Shown: positions 1-6,504, numbered from the stretch's first letter. The stretch is DNA of 7,648 nt from Alphaproteobacteria bacterium (GCA_029263555.1 JAJUFW010000121.1:1-7648); one strand, 5' to 3'. Made by a program: numbers and translations. Notes: generated by a model not told the origin, from the sequence alone.

Positions 1-448
1 AGACCGACCGCTCCCCTTCCGCGACTCGGCGCGCGCCCGTCAGCGCGACATTGGCGGACGCGGTGATCGCCTTCCAGGTGCCCCGTGTGATGGGCGTGCC
101 GGCATCGCCAGCGTAATAGCCGATCTTTCCGTCGATGTGATTCGGACACCGCTGGCGCAACCCCCTCACCACCCAGTTGATCGGAAAGGCGTCGATCTCC
201 CCATGTTCCGCCGCCCATTCGTCGAAGGCGGTCTTGAGGAAGGAGACGAAGTCCTCGCTGTGCACGCGCAGGATCGGATCGAGACCGAAATCGTCCGGAG
301 CCAGCACCTCACCCAGCCCGACCTCGCGCACGCGGGCGAGAATCGTGTACGCCCGTTCCGGCTTTTCGACGACGGGCATCATCTCGCCGTGGTTCAGTTC
401 GGCCTTGCCATGCTGGTGGCGGTGGTCGTCGCTGTAGATCGTGAGCAT
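1..448 (-). CDS. Acetylpolyamine amidohydrolase / class II HDAC-like deacetylase, N-terminal part (cut by left edge)
   Basis: This reading frame starts at the ATG at 448-446 and stays open to the left edge, giving about 149 residues. It begins MLTIYSDDHRHQHGKAEL and continues with EKPERA, a 'RVREVGLGEVLAPDDFG' stretch, 'ILRVHSEDFVSFLKTA', 'IDGKIGYYAGDAGTPIT' and 'GTWKAITASANVALTGA'. This pattern matches the N-terminal third of bacterial acetylpolyamine amidohydrolases (AphA type), zinc-dependent arginase-fold hydrolases that remove acetyl groups from acetylputrescine, acetylcadaverine or acetylspermidine. The catalytic PPGHH region and the zinc ligands would lie beyond the window, so activity cannot be judged. 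The ribosome binding site is weak (only a GGA about 8 bases upstream). It is transcribed away from the hut genes and is probably not part of that unit. A related HDAC-like amidohydrolase with another acyl substrate is possible. Confidence 0.88.
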   Translation of the reverse strand, partial: MLTIYSDDHRHQHGKAELNHGEMMPVVEKPERAYTILARVREVGLGEVLAPDDFGLDPILRVHSEDFVSFLKTAFDEWAAEHGEIDAFPINWVVRGLRQRCPNHIDGKIGYYAGDAGTPITRGTWKAITASANVALTGARRVAEGERSV

Positions 449-610
449 GTCGGTTCCAAGTGAGTTGCCCGATTCGGCAGGCTAGATCAGATCGCGGTCG
501 AACGGAATTGTCTCGCAACGGGCGCCGGAGAGGAAACGTCTACACGACGCGTAAAATCCGCGTGACCTGCGCCGCGAGAAGCGGCATTGTCCAGCAGGGA
601 AAGAAAACAA

Positions 611-642
611 TCCGAGAACCGCATGCGCGGGCATTTCTCGGA
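611..642. promoter_or_regulatory. Inverted repeat with nested dyad in the leader of the small ORF
   Basis: TCCGAGAA (611-618) and TTCTCGGA (635-642) form a perfect 8-bp inverted repeat. Between them, ATGC (623-626) and GCAT (631-634) can extend the stem past a 4-base bulge, closing on a GCGG loop; alternatively CCGC (619-622) pairs with GCGG (627-630). No T-run follows, so it is not a standard terminator. It ends 35 bases before the start codon of the small gene and lies between two divergent genes. It could be a regulator binding site or an mRNA leader structure. The symmetry is seen in the sequence; the role is unknown. No convincing promoter was recognised in the rest of the 449-677 gap. 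Confidence 0.4.
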
Positions 643-677
643 CATAAGACCAGGCTGGCAGGGGAAGGATCGCGAGA

Positions 678-926
678 ATGGAAGACAATGTTGGTGGTCA
701 CCATCCAATAGGAGAGGTCGCCGAATACGACCCCGCCCCCACGGATCGGGCACGAGCGCTCATGATTTGCCTGGAATTGCTTCGGACCGAGGCGGCAGAG
801 CTTGGGATTGCCGAAGTGGATTGTCTGCTGGAAGCCGCCCACCTGTCGCTGACCGACTTCGTCAAGGAGCGCACCGGGCCTACCGCCACGATCATCCCGC
901 TGCGCCCGACCGGCACCCGCGCCTGA
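678..926 (+). CDS. Small hypothetical protein, 82 residues, mostly helical
   Basis: I do not recognise a named family. The ATG at 678 is preceded by GGGGAAGGA (661-669) at a spacing of 8 bases, a strong ribosome binding site that supports a real gene. The product has a polar, probably disordered N-terminus (about residues 1-22), a helical core (about 23-64) containing 'ARALMICLELLRTEAAELG' and 'VDCLLEAAHLSLTDFVKE', and a short proline/threonine-rich tail. There is no signal peptide, membrane segment or metal-binding motif. Short proteins of this style are common as uncharacterised genes in alphaproteobacteria. It lies 75 bases before the M14 deacylase in the same direction, so it could be the first gene of the hut transcript, although two GC-rich hairpins separate them. 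The existence of the gene is fairly secure; its role is unknown. Confidence 0.7.
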   Translation: MEDNVGGHHPIGEVAEYDPAPTDRARALMICLELLRTEAAELGIAEVDCLLEAAHLSLTDFVKERTGPTATIIPLRPTGTRA

Positions 927-936
927 CTGCAGCGAC

Positions 937-976
937 CGGGCTTGGAAGCCCGCCCGCGTTCGAATAGCGTGCGGGC
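937..976 (+). terminator. Two adjacent GC-rich hairpins after the small ORF (weak terminator or processing site)
   Basis: CGGGCTT (937-943) and AAGCCCG (946-952) form a tight 7-bp inverted repeat, effectively a 6-bp stem with a TGGA loop. Directly after it, GCCCGC (952-957) and GCGGGC (971-976) form a second 6-bp stem. The first hairpin starts 10 bases after the stop codon of the small gene. Neither is followed by a run of T, so a classical intrinsic terminator is doubtful. They may reduce read-through or stabilise a 3' end before the M14 gene. Confidence 0.3.
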
Positions 977-1001
977 CTCAAGTCCAGAAAAGCGGATGGC
1001 C

Positions 1002-2147
1002 ATGTCAAAGACGGTTACCCGAATTACGCTGCCCGGCGCCAATGCCGGCACGCAGCGCAGCATCGTTGTCCATCGGTACGGCACGGCCGGGGCAAGACCC
1101 AAAGTCTATATCCAGGCGTCCCTGCACGCCGACGAAGTGCCGGGGGCGATCGCCGCCCATCACCTGATTCGACGGCTGGACGAAGCCGACCGGAAGGGCG
1201 AAATCCGGGGCGAGATCATCGTCGTTCCCATGGCCAATCCCATCGGGCTCGACCAGTTCGTGGCCGAGAAGCCGATGGGCCGTTTCGATCTGGGGGGCGC
1301 GGGGAACTTCAACCGCCATTACCCGGAATTGACCGCCGCCGTGGCGGAGCGGGTGTCGGACCGATTGGGTCCCGACCCGGACGCGAACGTCGCTCTGATC
1401 CGGGCGGCCCTGAAGGACGCGTTGGCGGAGGTCGTCCCGGCGAACGAGGCGGATCATCTCCGCAAGACGCTGCTGTCGCTCTCGATCGACAGCGACATCG
1501 TCCTCGATCTCCATTGCGACGACCAGGCCCTGGTCCATGTCTACATGGGCACGCCGCTATGGCCGAATGCCCGCGACCTCACGGCCGACCTGAAGGCGGA
1601 GGCCGTGCTGCTGGCGGAGATATCAGGCGGCGAGCCGTTCGACGAGGCGAACTCCTCGCCCTGGTGGCGGCTGACCGAGTATGTGGGCACCGCCCATCCC
1701 ATTCCCCCCGCCTGTCTCGCCGCGACGGTCGAGTTGCGGGGGCAGGCGGATGTCGACGACGAAACCGCGGCCGCGGACGCGGACAACCTGTTCCGGTTTC
1801 TCCAGCGGCGCGGCATCGTGGCGGGCGACCCCGGGCCGCTGCCGGAAGCCCGCTGCGAAGCGACCCCGCTCGCCGGGGTCGACATGGTGAAGGCACCGGT
1901 GAGCGGCATCGTCGCCTATCGGGTCAAGCTGGGGGACCGGGTCCGGAAGGGCGACCTGATCGCGGAGATCATCGACTGGTGCGCCGAGGATCACGCCCGC
2001 GCACGCACCCCCGTCTACGCCGGGACGGACGGTCCGGTCTGGTCCCTGAAAGCCCATCGCTACGTCCAGGCGGGCATGGTCATCGCCAAGATTTCCGGGG
2101 CGACGCCGATCGAGGGCAAGGGCAAATTCCTCCTCACCGCCCGCTGA
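1002..2147 (+). CDS. M14-family deacylase (succinylglutamate desuccinylase/aspartoacylase family); candidate N-formylglutamate deformylase
   Basis: This predicted zinc hydrolase of 381 residues belongs to the AstE/AspA branch of the M14 carboxypeptidase fold, which cleaves N-acyl groups from acidic amino acids. The zinc ligands appear as H42 and E45 in 'QASLHADE' and H171 in 'DLHCDD'. An 'NFNRHYPE' motif (102-109) corresponds to the substrate-carboxylate binding segment, and E244 in 'ATVELRG' is the likely catalytic glutamate. Residues about 294-370 form the usual C-terminal biotinyl/lipoyl-like beta-barrel ('KAPVSGIVAYRVKLGDRVRK'). I chose the ATG at 1002 (product MSKTVTRI), with a GGA 5 bases upstream; ATG 996 would add two residues, and the TTG at 942 would run back into the hairpins. 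It precedes hutI by 117 bp. Because it sits in a hut cluster lacking a standard HutG, N-formylglutamate is a plausible substrate. That is inference; another N-acyl amino acid is possible. Confidence 0.88.
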   Translation: MSKTVTRITLPGANAGTQRSIVVHRYGTAGARPKVYIQASLHADEVPGAIAAHHLIRRLDEADRKGEIRGEIIVVPMANPIGLDQFVAEKPMGRFDLGGAGNFNRHYPELTAAVAERVSDRLGPDPDANVALIRAALKDALAEVVPANEADHLRKTLLSLSIDSDIVLDLHCDDQALVHVYMGTPLWPNARDLTADLKAEAVLLAEISGGEPFDEANSSPWWRLTEYVGTAHPIPPACLAATVELRGQADVDDETAAADADNLFRFLQRRGIVAGDPGPLPEARCEATPLAGVDMVKAPVSGIVAYRVKLGDRVRKGDLIAEIIDWCAEDHARARTPVYAGTDGPVWSLKAHRYVQAGMVIAKISGATPIEGKGKFLLTAR

Positions 2148-2152
2148 TCTAG

Positions 2153-2198
2153 GCCGGAGGGCCACGACGGCTTCCGGGAACCGGGCCGCCCTTCCGGC
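2153..2198 (+). other. Imperfect hairpin between the M14 gene and hutI
   Basis: GCCGGAGGGC (2153-2162) can pair with GCCC (2188-2191) and TCCGGC (2193-2198), giving a 10-bp stem with a single bulged T at 2192 and a loop of about 25 bases. It begins 5 bases after the stop codon of the M14 gene. No T-run follows. It may be an intercistronic mRNA structure or simply a product of high GC. Confidence 0.25.
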
Positions 2199-2264
2199 GT
2201 TCGCGTGGCACCCGCTCCGGACATCTCCGTCCGGGCGGTTGCCTGTGCGGACAAGGGCAGGAGG

Positions 2265-3488
2265 ATGGCCCGCATCGCGACCCGGAGCTGGATCAACGCC
2301 CGTCTTGCCACCATGGACGGAAGCGGCGATTCGCCCTACGGCGTCCGGGACGACTATGCGCTCCGGACGCGCGGAGGGAAGATCGAGGCGTTGCTGCCCA
2401 TGGCGGCGTGGCGTGCCGAACCGGAGGAGGGAGTCATCGATGTCGCCGGCCGCTGGATCACCCCGGGCTTCATCGACTGCCACACCCATCTCGTCTGGGC
2501 GGGAGACCGGGCCGGCGAATTCGAACGCAGGCTTGCCGGCGCCAGCTATGCGGAGATCGCCGCTGCCGGAGGCGGCATCCGGGCGACCGTCGAGGCCACC
2601 CGCGCCGCGACCGAGCAAGAGCTGGCCGACGCAGCTGCCCTTCGGCTGCGCCCCCTTCTGGCGGAAGGCGTCACCACGGTCGAGATCAAGTCGGGTTACG
2701 GCCTGACCGTCGCCGACGAACTGAAGCAGCTGAGGGCGGCACGGCGCGTCGGCACGCTGGCCTCCGTCCGGGTCGCGACGACGCTTCTGGCCGCTCATGC
2801 GGTTCCGCCGGAGTTCGAGGGCCGACCGGACGACTACATCGGCCTGGTCTGCGACGAGATCCTGCCGGCCGCTGCCGCCGAACGCCTGGCCGATGCCGTC
2901 GACGTCTTCTGCGAGCATCTGGCGTTCCGGCCCGACCAATGCCGGCGCGTGTTCGACCGGGCGCGGGAAGTGGGCCTGCCGGTGAAGGCGCATGCCGAAC
3001 AGCTCTCGAACCTGGGCGGCAGCCGGCTTGCCGCCGATTACGGCGCGCTGTCCGCCGATCACCTGGAATATGTCGACGATACGGGGATCGCCGCCCTGAA
3101 GGCGGCCGGAACGGTCGCCGTCCTCCTTCCCGGCGCGTTCTACTTCCTGCGCGAACGGCACCCGCCCCCGGTCGAATCCCTGCGCCGGGCCGGCGTGCCG
3201 ATCGCGGTCGCGACGGATCTCAACCCCGGGACCTCGCCCTTCGCCTCGCTCCGGCTTACGGCCAATATGGGATGCGTTCTGTTCGGCCTGACCGTCGGCG
3301 AGGCGCTGGCCGGAGTCACCCGGATCGCCGCCCGTGCACTGGGCCTCGCCCACCGGCGGGGCGTCCTCGTGCCCGGACATGATGCGGATTTTGCGGTCTG
3401 GTCGGTTCCGCATCCGAACGCCCTGATCTACGAGCCCATGGCGCCGCGCCTCTGGCAGAGGGTCCTCGCAGGCGAAGTCGTTAACTGA
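2265..3488 (+). CDS. hutI: Imidazolonepropionase HutI
   Basis: HutI hydrolyses the ring of 4-imidazolone-5-propanoate to N-formimidoyl-L-glutamate, the third step of histidine breakdown, in the cytoplasm. The 407 residues match the usual family length and show the amidohydrolase-superfamily metal site: H73 and H75 in 'DCHTHLVWAGDR', H243 in 'KAHAEQLSNLGG' and D318 in 'ATDLNPGTSP'. H266 in 'SADHLEY' is the conserved catalytic histidine. The HutI-specific segments 'GASYAEIAAAGGGI', 'VEIKSGYGLT' and 'LLPGAFYFLRE' are all present. I chose the ATG at 2265 (MARIATRSWINARLATMD), with AAGGG 7 bases upstream and an AGGAGG touching the start codon. A GTG at 2205 would add 20 residues unlike the family. 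The gene follows the M14 deacylase and precedes hutU by 58 bp, consistent with one transcript. No missing residue or frameshift was seen. Confidence 0.97.
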   Translation: MARIATRSWINARLATMDGSGDSPYGVRDDYALRTRGGKIEALLPMAAWRAEPEEGVIDVAGRWITPGFIDCHTHLVWAGDRAGEFERRLAGASYAEIAAAGGGIRATVEATRAATEQELADAAALRLRPLLAEGVTTVEIKSGYGLTVADELKQLRAARRVGTLASVRVATTLLAAHAVPPEFEGRPDDYIGLVCDEILPAAAAERLADAVDVFCEHLAFRPDQCRRVFDRAREVGLPVKAHAEQLSNLGGSRLAADYGALSADHLEYVDDTGIAALKAAGTVAVLLPGAFYFLRERHPPPVESLRRAGVPIAVATDLNPGTSPFASLRLTANMGCVLFGLTVGEALAGVTRIAARALGLAHRRGVLVPGHDADFAVWSVPHPNALIYEPMAPRLWQRVLAGEVVN

Positions 3489-3493
3489 TCTGC

Positions 3494-3519
3494 CTGCCCG
3501 TGGCCCCGCGTCCGGGCAG
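3494..3519 (+). other. Hairpin in the hutI-hutU gap
   Basis: CTGCCCG (3494-3500) and CGGGCAG (3513-3519) form a perfect 7-bp stem with a 12-base loop. It begins 5 bases after the hutI stop and ends 11 bases before the hutU Shine-Dalgarno sequence. There is no T-run. It could protect or process the mRNA between the two genes, but the evidence is structural only. Confidence 0.3.
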
Positions 3520-3530
3520 CGCCCACGCTG

Positions 3531-3539
3531 AAAGGAGGT
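3531..3539 (+). promoter_or_regulatory. Near-perfect Shine-Dalgarno sequence of hutU
   Basis: AAAGGAGGT is an almost full-length complement to the 3' end of 16S rRNA and lies 7 bases before the hutU ATG at 3547. It fixes the hutU start and is much stronger than the sites before the M14 gene and hutI. This suggests independent, efficient translation of urocanase within the transcript. Confidence 0.85.
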
Positions 3540-3546
3540 CGATCCC

Positions 3547-5217
3547 ATGGCAGGCAGTCGACTGTCGAACCGGATGGTGCGGGCGCCGCACGGGCCGGAC
3601 CTGAACTGCAGGAGCTGGCAGACCGAAGCCGCCTTTCGCATGCTGCAGAACAATCTGGACCCCGAGGTTGCGGAGCATCCGGAAAGCCTGGTCGTATATG
3701 GCGGCATCGGCCGGGCCGCCCGCGACTGGGACTGCTTCGACCGAATGATCGAGGTTCTGCGGCGCCTCGAGGACCATCAGTCCCTGCTGGTCCAGTCCGG
3801 CAAGCCGGTCGGCGTGTTCGAGACCCATGCCGATGCCCCGCGGGTGCTGATCGCCAACTCCAACCTCGTGCCGCATTGGGCGAACTGGGAGCATTTCCAC
3901 GAGCTGGACCGCAAGGGACTGATGATGTACGGCCAGATGACGGCCGGATCGTGGATCTATATCGGGACCCAGGGCATCGTGCAGGGCACCTACGAGACGT
4001 TCTCGGCAGTCGCCCGGCGGCATTTCGACGGCCGAGCGGACGGCCGCTGGATCCTGACGGCCGGGCTTGGCGGCATGGGCGGCGCGCAGCCGCTTGCCGC
4101 GACCATGGCCAGCTTTTCCATCATTGCCGTCGAATGCGACGAAAGCCGGATCGATTTCCGTATCAGGACAGGCTACTGCGACACGAAGGCGCGAACTCTC
4201 GACGAGGCGCTGGGCAGGATGGAGCACGCCCGCGCCGAGGGCCGGACGATTTCGGTCGGGCTTCTGGGCAATGCGGCGGAGGTGTTCCCCGAACTGGTCC
4301 GGCGCGATATCGTGCCGGATTGCGTCACCGACCAGACCTCGGCCCATGATCCCCTGCACGGTTATCTGCCGGCCGGCTGGACGATCGGGGAATGGAAGGC
4401 GCGCCAACACAGCGATCCCGCCGCCGTCGTCACCGCCGCGAAGGCATCGATGGCGGTCCAGGTGCGGGCGATGCTGGCGTTCCAGGACCGGGGGGCGGCC
4501 GTTCTCGACTACGGCAACAACATCCGCCAGATGGCGAAGGACGCGGGCGTCGGCAACGCCTTCGATTTCCCGGGCTTTGTCCCGGCCTATATCCGCCCCC
4601 TCTTCTGCACCGGAACCGGCCCATTCCGCTGGGTCGCCCTGTCCGGCGATCCGGAGGACATCTACCGGACGGACGAACGGGTCAAGGCCCTGATCCCGGA
4701 CGCCCCCCATCTCCACACCTGGCTGGACCTGGCGCGGACGCGCATCTCCTTCCAGGGCCTGCCCGCGCGGATCTGCTGGCTGGGATTGAAGGACCGGGCC
4801 CAGGTCGGCCTCGCGTTCAACGAGATGGTCGCGTCCGGCGAGCTGAGCGCGCCGGTGGTGATCGGCCGCGACCATCTGGACTCAGGATCGGTCGCCAGCC
4901 CGAACCGGGAAACAGAACGGATGATCGACGGATCCGACGCCGTATCCGACTGGCCGCTCTTGAACGCACTCATCAACACCGCAAGCGGCGCCACCTGGGT
5001 CTCGCTTCATCACGGCGGCGGCGTAGGGATGGGCTTCAGCCAGCACGCCGGGATGGTGATCGTCTGCGACGGGACGCCGGAAGCGGCGCGACGGATCGCC
5101 CGCGTCCTGCGCAACGACCCGGGAACCGGCGTGATGCGCCACGCCGACGCGGGCTATGAGGAAGCGATCCGCAGCGCCCGGCAGGAGCAGCTGGATCTGC
5201 CGATGCTGGGAGCCTAG
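3547..5217 (+). CDS. hutU: Urocanate hydratase (urocanase) HutU
   Basis: HutU adds water to urocanate, using tightly bound NAD+ as electrophile, to make 4-imidazolone-5-propanoate, the second step of histidine degradation in the cytoplasm. The 556 residues match the standard length of bacterial urocanases. The glycine-rich NAD-binding stretch 'GLGGMGGAQ' is at residues 173-181. The urocanase signature 'FQGLPARICW' starts at residue 402 and places its cysteine at position 410, the same number as the essential Cys410 of the Pseudomonas putida enzyme. Other conserved blocks are 'YGNNIRQMAK', 'GPFRWVALSGDPEDI', 'GRDHLDSGSVASPNRETE', 'LHHGGGVGMGFSQHAGMV' and 'GVMRHADAGY'. One small departure is K415 in 'WLGLKDR', where I recall glycine as usual. 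Its substrate source, hutH, is not in the window. The TAG stop overlaps the stop of the convergent transporter gene. Confidence 0.98.
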   Translation: MAGSRLSNRMVRAPHGPDLNCRSWQTEAAFRMLQNNLDPEVAEHPESLVVYGGIGRAARDWDCFDRMIEVLRRLEDHQSLLVQSGKPVGVFETHADAPRVLIANSNLVPHWANWEHFHELDRKGLMMYGQMTAGSWIYIGTQGIVQGTYETFSAVARRHFDGRADGRWILTAGLGGMGGAQPLAATMASFSIIAVECDESRIDFRIRTGYCDTKARTLDEALGRMEHARAEGRTISVGLLGNAAEVFPELVRRDIVPDCVTDQTSAHDPLHGYLPAGWTIGEWKARQHSDPAAVVTAAKASMAVQVRAMLAFQDRGAAVLDYGNNIRQMAKDAGVGNAFDFPGFVPAYIRPLFCTGTGPFRWVALSGDPEDIYRTDERVKALIPDAPHLHTWLDLARTRISFQGLPARICWLGLKDRAQVGLAFNEMVASGELSAPVVIGRDHLDSGSVASPNRETERMIDGSDAVSDWPLLNALINTASGATWVSLHHGGGVGMGFSQHAGMVIVCDGTPEAARRIARVLRNDPGTGVMRHADAGYEEAIRSARQEQLDLPMLGA

Positions 5218-6458
5218 GCGCGACGGCCCGGAAGCCGCAGCAGGACCATGAGCAGCGCGCCCGCGACCAGTCCCCAGAACGCGGCCCCGATCCCGAAGAA
5301 TGACAGCCCCGATGCGGTCGTCACGAAGGTCAGGATGGCGGGCAGGCGCTCCTCCTCCCGGGCGAGAGCCGAGGTTAGGGCCCCGCCCAGGCTGCCCAGC
5401 AGCGCCAATCCGGCCACGGCCTGGATCAGCAGGGGCGGCGAGGCCGCGATGAAGGCGGCGGCGAAGCCGGCGAACAGGGCGAGGACCAGATAGGCTGCGG
5501 CCGAGACCGCGGCCGCCAGGTAGCGACGGCTGGGGTCCGGATGGGCTTCGGGGCCGGCGCAGAGAGCTGCCGTGATCGCGGCGAGGTTCACGGCATGCCC
5601 GCCGAACCAGGCCCCGGCGGCGCTCGCCATGCCGGTCGACACGAAAAGCGGACCGATCGGCGGCCGGTAGCCGTTCGCGTGCAGCACGGCGAGCCCGGGG
5701 ACGTTCTGGGACGCCATGGTGACGATGAACAGCGGCAGCGCAATACCGACCATCGCGTCGACCGAGAAGGTCGGGACGACCAGGACCGGTTGCGGCCAGG
5801 GCTGGGCCAACGCCCCTTCGGGGACCGGCGTCGCCAGCAGGATGATGGCTGCCGTCACCGCCACGGCCACCGGCACGGCGTAAAGCCGGGCGAAGCGCAG
5901 GGCGACCGCCCAGACGACCAGGATCGGCAGCGCCAGCATCGGCATGGCGGCAACGGCCCGCATCGGCGCCAGGCAGAGATCGAGCAGAACGCCGGCCAGC
6001 ATGGCGCTGGCAAGGGCGGGCGGGATCGCGGCGACGGCACGTCCGAAAGGCTTCCAGAACCCGGCCGCGACCATGAGGACGGAAGACGCCAGGAAGGCGC
6101 CGACGGCGTCGGGGAAGCCGCCGCCCGGCGCGCCCGTCGCGATCAGGAGGGCCGCGCCCGGGGTCGACCACGCGATGCTGATCGGCATGCGGGTCCGCAG
6201 GCTGAGCCAGAGTCCGATCCCACCCTGCGCAAGGCAGAGGGCGAGCAAGCCGGACGCCGCCTGCGCGGGCGACGCGCCGACCGCGTCCAGGCCCTGAAGA
6301 ACGACCGGGAAGGAGCTGGCGAATCCCACGACTGCGGTAAGGACCCCCGCGGTCAAGAGCTGCCAGCCGGCACGAGGCGATGAACCGGACCGTGGCGGAG
6401 CACCGCCCGTCTCCACGGTTTCGACGGTCATGATCTGCGGTGATCGGCCGGTCTGCAT
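5214..6458 (-). CDS. BenE-family (benzoate/H+ symporter-like) membrane transporter
   Basis: This integral membrane protein of 414 residues has about 11-12 hydrophobic segments, starting near residue 34 after a polar N-terminus. It matches the BenE family by 'ISIAWSTPGA' (93-102), 'MASQNVPGLAVLHANGY' (248-264) and 'FGGHAVNLAAITAALCAGPE' (from 285). The founding member is a proton symporter for benzoate, and many relatives have unknown substrates. I chose the ATG at 6458 because AAGGGG and AAGGGGAGG precede it at 4 and 11 bases; the internal ATG at 6431 has no clear ribosome binding site. It converges on hutU with overlapping stop codons and diverges from the GntR regulator gene across 106 bp holding a palindrome, so it is a likely target of that regulator. 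No benzoate-degradation gene is nearby, so I do not assign the symbol benE. Transport of urocanate or another carboxylated imidazole is a guess from context. Confidence 0.9.
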   Translation of the reverse strand: MQTGRSPQIMTVETVETGGAPPRSGSSPRAGWQLLTAGVLTAVVGFASSFPVVLQGLDAVGASPAQAASGLLALCLAQGGIGLWLSLRTRMPISIAWSTPGAALLIATGAPGGGFPDAVGAFLASSVLMVAAGFWKPFGRAVAAIPPALASAMLAGVLLDLCLAPMRAVAAMPMLALPILVVWAVALRFARLYAVPVAVAVTAAIILLATPVPEGALAQPWPQPVLVVPTFSVDAMVGIALPLFIVTMASQNVPGLAVLHANGYRPPIGPLFVSTGMASAAGAWFGGHAVNLAAITAALCAGPEAHPDPSRRYLAAAVSAAAYLVLALFAGFAAAFIAASPPLLIQAVAGLALLGSLGGALTSALAREEERLPAILTFVTTASGLSFFGIGAAFWGLVAGALLMVLLRLPGRRA

Positions 6459-6504
6459 CCGTCCCCTTGCCTCCCCTTGGCGCCCGCGCCCAATGCGGAT
6501 GCCG

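Noticed and set aside
137..463. A 108-codon plus-strand open frame opposite the acetylpolyamine amidohydrolase
   Set aside because: The minus-strand frame matches a known family through the whole segment. The plus-strand product has no motif and no good ribosome binding site.
691..709. Dyad TGGTCACCA and an ATCCAAT half-site near the start of the small ORF, reminiscent of GntR-type sites
   Set aside because: It lies inside the coding sequence just after the start codon, the wider symmetry is poor, and a single 7-base half-site match is expected by chance.
955..969. A GTTCGAAT stretch resembling a tRNA T-loop, which could mark a tRNA fragment or attachment site
   Set aside because: No acceptor, D or anticodon arms surround it, the flanking stem does not pair properly, and there is no integrase or repeat nearby.
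2204..2219. TGGCAC before hutI, reminiscent of the -24 box of a sigma-54 promoter
   Set aside because: The matching -12 element (TTGC at the right spacing) is missing; CCGG is found instead.
1623..3707. A 694-codon open frame on the minus strand, opposite the M14 gene and hutI
   Set aside because: It is an antisense shadow of GC-rich coding DNA. It spans two recognised genes and their gap, and its product is rich in Arg, Gly, Pro and Asp without domain motifs.
3481..4875. A 464-codon open frame on the minus strand opposite hutU
   Set aside because: It lies wholly opposite the clear urocanase gene apart from its end. The translation has no recognisable motif and shows the composition of a codon-bias shadow.
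5541..6383. A 280-codon plus-strand open frame inside the transporter gene
   Set aside because: The product is a low-complexity Arg/Gly/Asp/His-rich string, typical of an antisense shadow of a hydrophobic membrane protein gene.
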